Below the pieces are notes generated by a model. The model was given only the letters and a program-made list of their open reading frames with translations. It ran no database searches and was not told the DNA's origin. Positions 1 through 8,478 of a DNA stretch of 64,000 bases are shown piece after piece. The stretch spans positions 1 through 64,000 of the forward strand of contig JABAAE010000012.1 of assembly GCA_014238905.1 (NCBI GenBank), in the 5' to 3' direction. The position numbers and the translations under genes were made by a program. This stretch comes from Planctomycetota bacterium. Its GTDB lineage: Bacteria; Planctomycetota; Planctomycetia; Pirellulales; Pirellulaceae. Each line of letters begins with the position of its first letter. The first letter of the stretch is position 1.

Positions 1-646
1 CGGCCGTCAGCCATAAACCCTGGTTGAGGCTGGCCTGTTCGGTGGAATCCAGATAGGACGCCAGTGTCTGTGTCTGTGTCTGTGTCTGTGTCTGTGTCTG
101 TGTCTGTGCATCGGGAATAAGCCATGGGGCGGACGGCGATCTTGAGGCTGCCAGATAAAGTCTTGGCCGCTGATTCGGTATTCCAAATCGAGTCGGGCAG
201 GTGGTGTATTGATACGTCGAAAAATGGGATTGCTTCAAGGCGTTTAGAAAGAGACCATGCATTTGCGATCCGTCAAAACCGGCGACGTTCTCAAAAAAAA
301 CAATTCTTGGCTGAGACTGTTTTGTTGCCAGAGGAATCAACTCGCAAAGGCGCTTTAACGCTAGGGATCTGGGGTCCACATCGTCGCGTTGTTTTCCGCG
401 GCGGGTAAACGGTTGGCAAGGTGCTGAAATCCACCAGACGTCAGCTTGCCATTTCAACAGGTCATCCAAAGTCAATGACTCAATCGATTTGACGAGATAG
501 GGGTGAGGGAAAACAGACCGGTATACCTGTCTTGCATTCTGGTTGATGTCGATGGCGGCTACGACTTGCCCTAAGGCACCAAAGGCTTCGGCTGCCCCGC
601 CAATGCCGGCGAAAAATTCCAAAATTCGTGGCTTTTCATTCTTCAT
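1..646 (-). CDS. DNMT2-like C5-cytosine methyltransferase, partial (runs off left edge)
   Basis: Translating leftwards from the ATG at 646 gives 215 residues with no stop before the window edge, so the C-terminal target-recognition part is missing. FFAGIGG (residues 11-17) is the SAM-binding motif I and PCQPFT (76-81, Cys77) the catalytic motif IV; FFENVAGF (117-124) and GIPNQRPRLY (155-164) are further family motifs. The PCQPFTRRGKQ followed by DPRS resembles the DNMT2/TRDMT1 tRNA-C38 methyltransferase signature more than restriction methyltransferases, which usually have PPCQ.FS. Residues 181-194 are (Gln-Thr)7 encoded by a hexanucleotide repeat. The start sits ten residues before motif I, as in DNMT2. 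The enzyme class is clear; a tRNA rather than DNA substrate is inference. Confidence 0.85.
   Translation of the reverse strand, partial: MKNEKPRILEFFAGIGGAAEAFGALGQVVAAIDINQNARQVYRSVFPHPYLVKSIESLTLDDLLKWQADVWWISAPCQPFTRRGKQRDDVDPRSLALKRLCELIPLATKQSQPRIVFFENVAGFDGSQMHGLFLNALKQSHFSTYQYTTCPTRFGIPNQRPRLYLAASRSPSAPWLIPDAQTQTQTQTQTQTQTLASYLDSTEQASLNQGLWLTA
65..106. repeat. Hexanucleotide microsatellite (tgtctg)x7 inside the methyltransferase gene
   Basis: Seven perfect tandem copies of tgtctg on the + strand. On the coding (-) strand they read CAGACA, i.e. (Gln-Thr)7 in frame. A 6 bp unit changes length without changing frame, so copy-number variation would only lengthen or shorten the Gln-Thr linker. 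Confidence 0.97.
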
Positions 647-883
647 TTTCTTCGATCCAAATCCCGGCGGTAAGGACGTCTCTATTTCAAGGCTGTGCTT
701 AACGATAAATCCTTTAGCTACTCTTCGGTAAACCGATGGGGCCGACCGCGAAATCGATTGGGAGCTCTTGTTCTCCGCTACCCCCAACATCGGCAAATGG
801 AACCGGGCCGGCTGATGGAATGTCGACTCTGCTTTTTATGCCTTGGCATTGGGCATCGTTTAAGAATCGCTGGTGCGGCGAAT

Positions 884-1690
884 TCATGTTGCGGAGATCA
901 GTATTTCCCCTCGCCCTCCCTCCAGGAAATCGCCATGATACAGATCAACCGTCCCCGGTATTTTCATCGGATAACCGTTGTCGGTGAGTTGCTGCTGTAA
1001 AACGGTAAGGACACTTAACTGTTGGCGGCAAGCGTAACGAAAAGTCGGTAACAATGTTGGTGCATTGGGCCCAAAAAATCCGATCGTTCCTCGCCGCATT
1101 CCGGCTCCATGGCGAATTCCCGCGTCACCAAAAATCAGCAAGGTACCTGCGAGCATGTTAAATCCCGCCAAGTCACCGGCACTACCGACAGCAATCAGAC
1201 CACGCCGCATGGTATGGCCCACTTCGTTTCCCGCTTTTCCTTCTATCAGGATGGAGCCGCCGATCATTCCAATCGGACTGCCCCGGTATGCCGAGCCAAC
1301 AAGGTGGCCGGCGTTTCCTCCAACCCGGATCAGGCCTCCCTGCATTTCGGCACCGACCCAGTCCGAGCAGTCCCCGCTGACGGTGATTTGTCCGCCCGAC
1401 ATTTCGCTGCCTAAATGACGACCGCATTGACCTTCGATCCAGATTTCACCAGCTTCCATTTTGGCACCAATCCAATGGACTTTGGAAAAATCTCCCTTCC
1501 AGCGATGAACTTGGTCAGCAGGATTTCCGCTGACTCGAAAAAAATCACCAACCTGACATTGTTGTTTACCATGGAAAATCAATTCTTTCTGAATTTCCAT
1601 CAGCGATTTTGCTTCAAAAAGATCCGGCCGCAGGTTTTCCACCTCCAAGGGGACTTCTGGGGAATGCAGCAACTCGATTTCAATTGCCAT
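884..1690 (-). CDS. fhcC: Formylmethanofuran dehydrogenase subunit C (FhcC/FwdC family)
   Basis: 268 residues made of glycine-rich repeats of the type G..MxxGxIxVxGDxG (for example GRHLGSEMSGGQITVSGD), the right-handed beta-helix shared by FwdC/FhcC and the glutamate synthase alpha C-terminal domain. Length and a free-standing single domain favour FhcC. In bacteria the Fhc complex acts in tetrahydromethanopterin-linked C1 oxidation, and planctomycetes are known to carry this pathway. The ATG at 1690 has GGAA seven bases upstream, so it is preferred over the TTG at 1696. fhcA, fhcB and fhcD are not in view. The neighbour transcribed away from it is mobA, which makes the cofactor used by the catalytic subunit of this enzyme class. 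Confidence 0.82.
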   Translation of the reverse strand: MAIEIELLHSPEVPLEVENLRPDLFEAKSLMEIQKELIFHGKQQCQVGDFFRVSGNPADQVHRWKGDFSKVHWIGAKMEAGEIWIEGQCGRHLGSEMSGGQITVSGDCSDWVGAEMQGGLIRVGGNAGHLVGSAYRGSPIGMIGGSILIEGKAGNEVGHTMRRGLIAVGSAGDLAGFNMLAGTLLIFGDAGIRHGAGMRRGTIGFFGPNAPTLLPTFRYACRQQLSVLTVLQQQLTDNGYPMKIPGTVDLYHGDFLEGGRGEILISAT

Positions 1691-1995
1691 GATCAAATTC
1701 CATTCTAATTGTACTTTTGAGAGTGTATTCTAGATCAAGCGGCTCTCGATGAAAGCGGCAAGAAAGGGTGAATCATATTGTCAAGCGTCTGATTGGTGTA
1801 TTATTCTCTCAGGCGAAAGGAAGTACGGATTACTGGATTGCCCTTTTTTTCGTCAAGATCATGAGATGAAAGTCAGCACTTTACATCCGGAAAATATATT
1901 GTCAGGGATCTCACTGGCTTTTTTGGCGGGTGGGATGGGACTCCCTTGGTTCTATCGGGATTTTTCTGTTTTCAATTGAAATAATCGGCGGAACA
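1691..1995. other. Divergent intergenic region between fhcC and mobA
   Basis: 305 bases between the two divergent starts. It must hold both promoters, but no convincing -35/-10 pair or palindrome stands out. The open frames here lack family resemblance and a good ribosome-binding site. Confidence 0.5.
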
Positions 1996-2661
1996 ATGGA
2001 TTCAACCGGCACATTGCCAAAGACGCCTGATTTACAGCGAGGTCAACGCTCGGTCGGAGGTGTCATCCTGTGTGGCGGTAAGAGTCACCGAATGGGGACT
2101 TCTAAGGCACTGCTTCCGTTTGGTGACGAGGTGATGCTGCAACGGGTTGTCAGAATTCTTCAGTCCGCCCTTGATCCTGTGGTGGTCGTAGCAGCAGAGG
2201 ACCAACCGTTACCGGAATTACCCTCAGATGTCACTGTTTTGATCGATTCCTATCCGGAGAAAGGCCCCCTCGCAGGTCTGTTTTGCGGTTTGCAGCATTT
2301 GCATTCGTTGCAGGTTCCGTTGGCATTCGCAAGTGCCTGCGACACGCCTTTCCTGCTGCCCGGATTTATTGACTACTTGTTGTCCAAAATGACCGATCAG
2401 GATGAAATCCTCCTTCTGCAGGAAGGTGAATTTCAGCACGTTCTTTCGGCCTTCTACCGCACTCATGTGTATCGTACGGCTGAAAAGTTAATCATGTCTG
2501 ATCGACTTCGCCCTATTTTTCTGACTGCTGAACATTTAACCCACCAACTGAACGTAGATCAAATGCGAGCGGTCGACCCCGACCTTGTCTCCCTTCAGAA
2601 CCTGAATACGCCGTCTGATTATGAAAAGGCGTTACAGAGAATGCGGACTTCCCAAAAATGA
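1996..2661 (+). CDS. mobA: Molybdenum cofactor guanylyltransferase MobA
   Basis: 221 residues. The nucleotidyltransferase signature LCGGKSHRMG (25-34) is followed by KALLPFG, matching the family pattern LCGGxSxRMGxxKAxL. SYPEKGPLAGL and the metal-binding ACDTPF are also present. MobA transfers GMP from GTP to molybdopterin to make the guanine dinucleotide cofactor. The ATG at 1996 is chosen because it leaves a normal N-terminal distance to the motif; an in-frame ATG at 1930 would add 22 hydrophobic, unlikely residues. It is divergent from fhcC, whose complex needs a molybdopterin (or tungstopterin) guanine dinucleotide cofactor. Confidence 0.88.
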   Translation: MDSTGTLPKTPDLQRGQRSVGGVILCGGKSHRMGTSKALLPFGDEVMLQRVVRILQSALDPVVVVAAEDQPLPELPSDVTVLIDSYPEKGPLAGLFCGLQHLHSLQVPLAFASACDTPFLLPGFIDYLLSKMTDQDEILLLQEGEFQHVLSAFYRTHVYRTAEKLIMSDRLRPIFLTAEHLTHQLNVDQMRAVDPDLVSLQNLNTPSDYEKALQRMRTSQK

Positions 2662-2689
2662 AAAAAATCGCCGTCGGATTATGAAAAGG
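2609..2689. repeat. 21 bp direct repeat pair flanking the mobA stop
   Basis: A 21 bp sequence at 2609-2629, inside the last codons of mobA, recurs at 2669-2689 just past the stop with one mismatch (t to g). The copies are exactly 60 bp apart start to start, but the intervening sequence is not duplicated. Confidence 0.85.
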
Positions 2690-2834
2690 AAGCGGGACGT
2701 CGTTTCTGTTGCCGCGAATAGCGTTCCCGCTGATTGGCGAAATAACGATGGCTTGGAAGCAGGCCGACTGCGTCGTCGAGTTTCCTGTTGCCGGTTTGAT
2801 CCCGATCCCGTTTGGCTCTGTGAACTCTCCTCGA

Positions 2835-4478
2835 TCAAAGCATCGGAAGGATGAACAAAACGTACAGAATTGCGATGGTGATTTGAATGATTGCGAAAAG
2901 GAATGCCGCCTTGACGAAGCCGGCGAACGACAGTTTCAAGCCATGTTTGTGCATGATGGTGACAGCCACTAACGTCGAAGCAGATCCAATCGGAGTGATG
3001 TTGCCACCAAGGTTAGCCCCAAAAATAACGCTCCACCAAAGCGAAGACGTGCCCTCGGCACCGAGTTGCTGCAGGATTTTGGCCAACATCGCGGCCAGGG
3101 GGATATTGTCAGTCACGCTGCTAAACGCGGCGGAACCCACCAGTAGAATTGCGGCGTCCAATTTGTTGCCGGTAGCACTAGTCACATCCTGAAGAATCAT
3201 CTGTAGGCCGGTACCAATTGAGGCCAAGACCCCCGCATGTTCCATGACGTAGATGATGGCAAAAAGGGCCATGAAGAATCCAAGCAAATCCCAATCGATG
3301 GAGCTATAGAATCGGTTGACCTCGGATTTAAAACGAATCAACATGATCGCCGCATAGGACAAGGCTACAAATCCCATTCCTAAATCAGAGACAAATGGGA
3401 TCACCGATGCGAAAGCAATTGTCAAAATAAAGAGGACCAGGACAATCGTCGAAAACCAGAAGAATGATTTGGATTCTACGCCATCATTCTCGTCGAATCC
3501 TGACACGAGTTTTCTGCCTTCGTCTTTTTCCTCGACTGTCTTCAGTCGTCCGATGTTGAACGCTTTAGCGCCCATCCATAACGTCACCAAGGTCGCAACC
3601 AAAACGTAGGGGGCGGACTTCCTGAAAAACTCCACGAAGCTGATTTCCGCTGTGGTTCCGACGATAATATTGGGAACACTGCTGATCAACGTCAACAACC
3701 CGCCAATATTGGTTAGCAAACCCTCTATGAGCAAGAACCCCAAAAGCATTTCTCGCCGCCCCAGTTTTTCGAGGGAGACAACTGTCAATGATCCGACAAT
3801 AATCATAGCGGTGACGTTGTTCAGAACGGCAGAAAAGACAACGGTCATGATTCCATAGAAAAACAGCAATCGAAGAGGGTCACCTCCAGATGCCTTGGTG
3901 ACTTTAATTGCGATCCAACTGAAAATGCCTGATTTGCTGGCAGCGTCAACGAAAAGACTTGAACCAAAAATGATCGCGATCACACCCCAGTCAATGCCCG
4001 GGATATAGACGGGCATTGAAATTTGTTCTCCATCAAGAAAAAGATGGTGGTCTTCCTCGCCACCGTCGGTGGCGGACGGATCATCTTCGGGCACTGTCTT
4101 GGCTTGAGGGTCGTCGGTTTGGGACGTGTGGTCCGCCGGTTCTTTGTCCGCAGCATTTCGATTAATCGTTATGGGACCGTCCAAATCCTCTGAGTGGTCC
4201 AGCGGTTCGATTTGAATTTCCGACTCAGTTGGGATCACCTCGGTGCTCCCGACGATGATTTTGTCGAATGTGAGTACTCCGGTTGCCGTCCCGGCAAGCA
4301 GACAAATGATGGCAAATACACCCGCGATAAGTGACTTCTTGGCATGAATTTGTTCTTCCATGGCAAGGCAGACGATCAATCCGGTCAAAAGCAATGCGAA
4401 CAGAACCGTTATCGGCCATGGTACGTCATGTTTGGCAAAAAAAGCGAATCCGGAAGCTATGACGGTGGGGTTTGGCAT
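2835..4478 (-). CDS. ArsB/NhaD (ion transporter) superfamily membrane protein
   Basis: 547 residues with about a dozen hydrophobic segments. SAVLNNVTAMIIVGSLTV and FSSVTDNIPLAAMLAKIL are the paired asparagine/aspartate-containing segments typical of the ArsB/NhaD fold, and GLLTNIGGLLTLISSVPNI is another hallmark. Family members are Na+/H+ antiporters or anion transporters; the substrate cannot be read from sequence. An acidic, His-containing loop of about 70 residues (roughly 80-150) lies between the N-terminal pair and the main bundle. The start is uncertain: ATG 4478 is preferred, GTG 4523 is possible. It is last in an operon with the universal stress protein and a small membrane protein. 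Sequence similarity to NhaD or the mammalian P protein is plausible. Confidence 0.8.
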   Translation of the reverse strand: MPNPTVIASGFAFFAKHDVPWPITVLFALLLTGLIVCLAMEEQIHAKKSLIAGVFAIICLLAGTATGVLTFDKIIVGSTEVIPTESEIQIEPLDHSEDLDGPITINRNAADKEPADHTSQTDDPQAKTVPEDDPSATDGGEEDHHLFLDGEQISMPVYIPGIDWGVIAIIFGSSLFVDAASKSGIFSWIAIKVTKASGGDPLRLLFFYGIMTVVFSAVLNNVTAMIIVGSLTVVSLEKLGRREMLLGFLLIEGLLTNIGGLLTLISSVPNIIVGTTAEISFVEFFRKSAPYVLVATLVTLWMGAKAFNIGRLKTVEEKDEGRKLVSGFDENDGVESKSFFWFSTIVLVLFILTIAFASVIPFVSDLGMGFVALSYAAIMLIRFKSEVNRFYSSIDWDLLGFFMALFAIIYVMEHAGVLASIGTGLQMILQDVTSATGNKLDAAILLVGSAAFSSVTDNIPLAAMLAKILQQLGAEGTSSLWWSVIFGANLGGNITPIGSASTLVAVTIMHKHGLKLSFAGFVKAAFLFAIIQITIAILYVLFILPML

Positions 4479-4541
4479 CACCAGTGGAATCTCAAAGATG
4501 TGACATGGACGGCCGCAAGGCACAAAAGTCGAACAAGGGTC

Positions 4542-5393
4542 TTATATCAATAAAAGGGGTGTTTGGCGAAATTCAATGGTCAAAGGATAAGCGAGGCCAT
4601 GCATCGCCAATTGTTCATCGTCCCGGGTGTGCATGACTAATAGGTCAATGTGCAGTTTGTCAACAAGTTCGCCATAATCGGAAATGGAATGCCCTAGTTT
4701 TACAATCGCTTCGACAGACACTGGAATCTCCTGCTTTTCAATTTCCTTTTGGCAGGAGTCGATGAAGTTCTGAGGATCCAACAGCAACCTTTCTGCAATT
4801 TTTTTCAGAGCAATATCCGAATCGATCTCTGGGATTTTTTCAACGACGTTAATGATTCTTCGAAATGCACGTTCGTCCTCAATATGCGTCAGATACAACT
4901 TTCCGTCGGTCGCGGTTAGCTTGAGGGCTGCTGTGACAATAGAATTGTCGCCGTCCAGATGGTCGGTAATTGCCATGACATGATGAGTCTCTTTGTGCCA
5001 TTGGAATTCAGACTCCGGATCTGGAAGCAACAGCACAGGAGCCTTGGCAACCTGGGTCAACACATCGACGTAGACTCCGAGACTAAAGGGATGATCACTC
5101 GCAGGGATATGAAGATTGCGATGGCAGCAAATCATGTCAGGTGCAAGGTGTTCTATTTTTTTGACGAGTTGATCGACGGTGCTGAAGTCACTTCCTGCGA
5201 GACTGCTCCATTGAATGGGCTCGATCTCCACTGCATTGGAAAGGAAACTCTTGACGTTGGCCTCAAACTGGCGAGTGGTCTGCTGGTCACCATCGCAAAT
5301 CGTCATCACCGACTGGATGTCCCACGATTTATATTCGAATAAGGATCTGCTGGCAGATCGGAAGATGCTCTCAAACTGATCGATCTGTGTCAT
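4542..5393 (-). CDS. Universal stress protein (UspA family, two-domain)
   Basis: 283 residues, about twice a single Usp domain. The second half ends with LVDKLHIDLLVMHTRDDEQLAMHGLAYPLTIEFRQTPLLLI-type sequence, the usual Usp C-terminal strand-helix-strand where a domain ends in 'TPLLLI'. The first half has APVLLLPDPES at the equivalent position. The ATP-binding G-2x-G-9x-G(S/T) loop is not obvious, so nucleotide binding is doubtful. It lies 24 bases after the small membrane protein and about 60 bases before the transporter, all on the minus strand, which suggests a regulatory role for that transporter. That role is inference. Confidence 0.75.
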   Translation of the reverse strand: MTQIDQFESIFRSASRSLFEYKSWDIQSVMTICDGDQQTTRQFEANVKSFLSNAVEIEPIQWSSLAGSDFSTVDQLVKKIEHLAPDMICCHRNLHIPASDHPFSLGVYVDVLTQVAKAPVLLLPDPESEFQWHKETHHVMAITDHLDGDNSIVTAALKLTATDGKLYLTHIEDERAFRRIINVVEKIPEIDSDIALKKIAERLLLDPQNFIDSCQKEIEKQEIPVSVEAIVKLGHSISDYGELVDKLHIDLLVMHTRDDEQLAMHGLAYPLTIEFRQTPLLLI

Positions 5394-5417
5394 GGTGGTG
5401 CATCGCTTAAAAAATGG

Positions 5418-5600
5418 TCACTCGGTGAAAAAAAACGCATTCACGATGCCTGCGATAAAAGCAAAATTAGAGATCGCCAGCACAGGAAAAAGGTACCCGT
5501 TTTCAGTAGTGCCATTGCCGTCGCCCGTCCAGACTGAATGATCTTCAGGCTGAATGATTTTCAGACAACGAGGGAGGGATTTCCAGAACTTCCATTCCAT
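5418..5600 (-). CDS. Small single-pass membrane protein
   Basis: 60 residues with one hydrophobic stretch near the C-terminus (YLFPVLAISNFAFIAGIVNA) and a polar N-terminus. The ATG at 5600 is preceded by AGGAGA with 11 bases spacing, a good ribosome-binding site, and the frame ends 24 bases before the stress protein. No family is recognised. It probably starts the stress-protein/transporter operon. A two-copy 16 bp tandem repeat lies within the coding region (5534-5565). Confidence 0.6.
   Translation of the reverse strand: MEWKFWKSLPRCLKIIQPEDHSVWTGDGNGTTENGYLFPVLAISNFAFIAGIVNAFFFTE
5534..5565. repeat. Two-copy 16 bp tandem repeat inside the small membrane protein gene
   Basis: ctgaatgatcttcagg at 5534-5549 is followed directly by ctgaatgattttcaga at 5550-5565 (two mismatches). 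A 16 bp unit is not a multiple of three, so a copy change would shift the frame. Confidence 0.75.
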
Positions 5601-5730
5601 GAATCCACTGGTCTCCTAATTTGCCGGGTTCTTACTCTTACCCGGTCCTACTCTTGCAGTCCCGGTCTTATCGCCTATCGCTACTGGTGACCTTCTGGAT
5701 CTGGTAATCTACCGATCCTGGAGGAAGAAG

Positions 5731-5815
5731 TGCGGGCGAGAGGATTCGAACCTCCACTCCATTAACTGGAACATGGCCCTCAACCATGCGCGTCTGCCAG
5801 TTCCGCCACGCCCGC
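5731..5815 (-). tRNA. tRNA-Leu (anticodon GAG)
   Basis: On the minus strand a 7 bp acceptor stem GCGGGCG/CGCCCGC closes the molecule. The anticodon stem CATGG/CCATG carries loop TTGAGGG, giving anticodon GAG. There is a long variable arm as in class II leucine tRNAs and a TTCGAATC T-loop. The discriminator is A; CCA is not encoded. The gene is intact. Confidence 0.95.
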
Positions 5816-5829
5816 GTCTGAAGAAGCCT

Positions 5830-5857
5830 ATTATGCGAAATTCCCTGATTCAATCAA
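5830..5857 (-). promoter_or_regulatory. Likely sigma70-type promoter of tRNA-Leu
   Basis: On the minus strand TTGATT (5857-5852) and CATAAT (5835-5830) are separated by 16 bases, and the tRNA 5' end begins about 14 bases downstream of the -10 box. Spacing and position fit a housekeeping promoter. Confidence 0.45.
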
Positions 5858-6135
5858 GCGGATCAAGAAGGAATCTGCGTCCTCAAACAGAATCTGTTTT
5901 CCTGTCCGAGATTTAAAAATTCAAAAAGACGCATTGTCAAGCAAATTCAATCCAACCCAGAATGAGACAAAGGTCCGTTGGTGCGGTCCATTTCAGTCGC
6001 TGGAGCAAGACCTAGGTGATTGGGATTGGGTAGGCTGACAATGGACGGTCGGCAATTTCAGCCCCTTATGGAGAAATCGACCCTGAGATTCTCTCTTTCG
6101 CAATACCTAGTCTTTTTTCGGATACCGCACACCAT
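5858..6135. other. Intergenic sequence between the DUF255 gene and tRNA-Leu
   Basis: About 280 bases without a credible ORF, terminator hairpin or repeat. Nothing further seen. Confidence 0.5.
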
Positions 6136-8244
6136 TCATGAACCAAAAAAATTGGCGATCGCATCAAGACCGACCAAGGGTGAGGTGCAGGCGTAGTTTT
6201 CGCAAACGTACACCGTGGGCTGGTGATCGATGGGTTCTTTGCCTTCCAATAATTGCGATGCGACCAACCCGGTTTGAACGATCGACTCAGTTTTGTGGCA
6301 GATGATTTGATTTGGAGAAAATCGCTTTTGGATTAGCGATACCACCTTGGCTCTGTTTGACTCGTCGGCACAGATCACCACCTGTCGGTTGCTGGACCCC
6401 AAACTGTCCAGGGTCGCCAGCATTTGTCCGGCCGCCTGAGGCGAGCTGTCGATCAAATCGTTCGCAGCATCCACCGTTTGTAGGGCAAGCGAGCGGTAAG
6501 TCTCGTTGCCGGTCAAATTGCTCAGTCGAACCAGGCAAAACGCCATCATGGAATTTCCACTGGGAACGCTACTGTCCTGGAATTCCTTGGTCCTTGCAAT
6601 AAGCGATTCAGCATCATTGGCTGAATAGAAAAATGCGTGGTTGTTTTCGTCGTGGAATTTCCCAATGGCTAATTCCGCCAGTCGATTAGCGTGGACGAGC
6701 CATTGCGATTTTCCATCACACTCAAAGAGCGTAATCAATGCATTGATAAAATAGGAATAGTCATCAAGGTAGCCAGCGATTTTCGCTTGACCGTGTCGGC
6801 AACACCTCAGCAAGCCGCCATCGGGGCTGACCATTTTTTCAAGGATAAATAGGGCAGCCATTTCCGCTGCAGAGGAAAATTTTGGTTCCATGAGAATCGC
6901 TCCTGCTCTTGCCATGGGAGGAATCATCAGTGAATTCCAACTGACTAGGATTTTGTCGTCCTTTCCTGGGCGGATTCGCTGATCTCGGGCCTGCAGCAGG
7001 CTGGATCGCCAGATTTGGACCTGTTCTAGGAATTCTTCGACCGACCAATCGCCGTTGGGGTTGGTGGCCGTTTCAGCGATTTCTTCCAGAGGCTGCCGCA
7101 GGTTGAGGATGTTTTTTCCCTCGAAATTACCCTCGGCAGTCACATCGTAGATACTGCAAAAAGACTTGGACGCCTCTTCTCCAATAATTAGGCTTATGTC
7201 TGAGGGGGTCCAAACATAGAATTTCCCTTCCTCGCCTTCACTGTCGGCATCTTCGGTGGAGTGGAATCCTCCCCCGGTATCGGTCATGTAGTTTAGCTGG
7301 TAGCTCAGAGTCTCCCGAATGATCTTCTCGAAGAGCGGTTTTCCGGTAATCAAGAGAGCATCCAGAAAGGCATCCATCAGGAGCCCGTTGTCGTACAACA
7401 TTTTTTCAAAATGCGGGACCAGCCATTTGGCATCTACGCTATAACGTGCAAATCCCCCGGCGAGATGATCATAAATACCCCCCAGAGCCATCTTTTCCAG
7501 ATTTAATTCCACCATTTTCATCCAGCGGGTGTCTGATGGGGGTTGGGTGTCCGCTGCGGCGGAATGGCGATGGTGTAATCGCATCAAGACCTGTAAGCCC
7601 ATGGTGTGTGGGAATTTAGGAGCTTGGCCGAATCCGCCGTTGGCAAAATCGAAATTTTCCTCGAGAGCTTTTCCTGCCTTCTCGAGGATGTCTCCCTCAA
7701 GCAATCTGCCTTCGTCGAAAGTATCTGACCGGCGGTGAAAGCTTGTATTGAGATGCTGCGTCACGTTTTTTGATTGTTCGTTGACCTGTTGTCGTCGGTT
7801 TTGGAAAGCGTCTAGCACGCTTTCCAAAACCCGGTTGAATCCTGGCATTCCACGTGAATCGGTCGGCGGCCAGTAGGTGCCGCCGAAGAAAAGATCACAT
7901 TCAGGTGTCAGAAATGCTGAAAGCGGCCATCCGCCCTGTCCACGTTGCAGGGACATGACCGCCTGCATGTAAATCTGGTCTAGGTCGGGGCGTTCCTCTC
8001 GATCGACTTTGATGCTGATATAGTTTGCGTTTAAAAATTCAGCGATTTGCGTGTTTTCGAAGCTCTCATGCTCCATCACATGACACCAATGGCAAGCGGA
8101 ATAACCGATTGAGAGGAAAATGGGTTTGTCTTGAGTACGGGCGGTGTCAAGCGCCTCCTGTCCCCAGGGATACCAATCCACCGGGTTGTTGGCGTGTTGC
8201 AACAGGTAAGGGCTTGATTCTTTGGAAAGTCGATTGGATTTCAT
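6136..8244 (-). CDS. Thioredoxin-domain protein DUF255 (YyaL / SPATA20 family)
   Basis: 702 residues. The N-terminus [25 protein letters not shown] is the family hallmark, followed by the thioredoxin-like active site SACHWCHVM. The rest is an alpha/alpha-toroid region resembling N-acylglucosamine 2-epimerase folds ([30 protein letters not shown]). The cellular function of YyaL proteins is not established. ATG 8244 is chosen because it places the family N-terminus at residue 2; a TTG at 8271 would extend it by nine residues. There is no signal peptide, so it is predicted cytoplasmic. It is divergent from ahcY. Confidence 0.93.
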   Translation of the reverse strand: MKSNRLSKESSPYLLQHANNPVDWYPWGQEALDTARTQDKPIFLSIGYSACHWCHVMEHESFENTQIAEFLNANYISIKVDREERPDLDQIYMQAVMSLQRGQGGWPLSAFLTPECDLFFGGTYWPPTDSRGMPGFNRVLESVLDAFQNRRQQVNEQSKNVTQHLNTSFHRRSDTFDEGRLLEGDILEKAGKALEENFDFANGGFGQAPKFPHTMGLQVLMRLHHRHSAAADTQPPSDTRWMKMVELNLEKMALGGIYDHLAGGFARYSVDAKWLVPHFEKMLYDNGLLMDAFLDALLITGKPLFEKIIRETLSYQLNYMTDTGGGFHSTEDADSEGEEGKFYVWTPSDISLIIGEEASKSFCSIYDVTAEGNFEGKNILNLRQPLEEIAETATNPNGDWSVEEFLEQVQIWRSSLLQARDQRIRPGKDDKILVSWNSLMIPPMARAGAILMEPKFSSAAEMAALFILEKMVSPDGGLLRCCRHGQAKIAGYLDDYSYFINALITLFECDGKSQWLVHANRLAELAIGKFHDENNHAFFYSANDAESLIARTKEFQDSSVPSGNSMMAFCLVRLSNLTGNETYRSLALQTVDAANDLIDSSPQAAGQMLATLDSLGSSNRQVVICADESNRAKVVSLIQKRFSPNQIICHKTESIVQTGLVASQLLEGKEPIDHQPTVYVCENYACTSPLVGLDAIANFFGS

Positions 8245-8388
8245 GGGATGGGTAAATAATATGGATGTCAAAAAGGAAGCCGGTTGGTATTTTTTTGTTA
8301 TCGCTGACGAGTATTTTCGGTGTTTAGGGGATAATAGAGTCCTTTAGATATTCCAAACACTTTGGATGCCAAGTATCATCGATTCAAT

Positions 8389-8421
8389 GGGTGAGTTGAC
8401 GTAATTCACCCTTTTTTTTTT
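8389..8421 (+). terminator. Intrinsic terminator-like hairpin in the ahcY leader (possible attenuator)
   Basis: gggtgagtt (8389-8397) pairs with aattcaccc (8403-8411) over nine base pairs, one of them G-T, around a five-base loop, followed at once by ten Ts (8412-8421). This is a textbook intrinsic terminator on the + strand, yet it lies 57 bases before the ahcY start and no + strand gene precedes it; the upstream gene is divergent. It can therefore only act on transcripts heading into ahcY, as an attenuator or riboswitch platform would, unless a promoter lies between the T tract and the start codon. Confidence 0.75.
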
Positions 8422-8478
8422 GCGACTGCTGAGGGGAGTCTTCGCGGCGGTTCGTTTTTTGAGATGGAGACCAACAAA

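Noticed and set aside
5668-5853. 61-residue minus-strand ORF
   Set aside because: It is the tRNA-Leu gene read as protein.
8290-8460. Known SAM-I or SAH riboswitch upstream of ahcY
   Set aside because: The conserved core sequences of those aptamers as I remember them are not present; only the terminator-like platform is supported.
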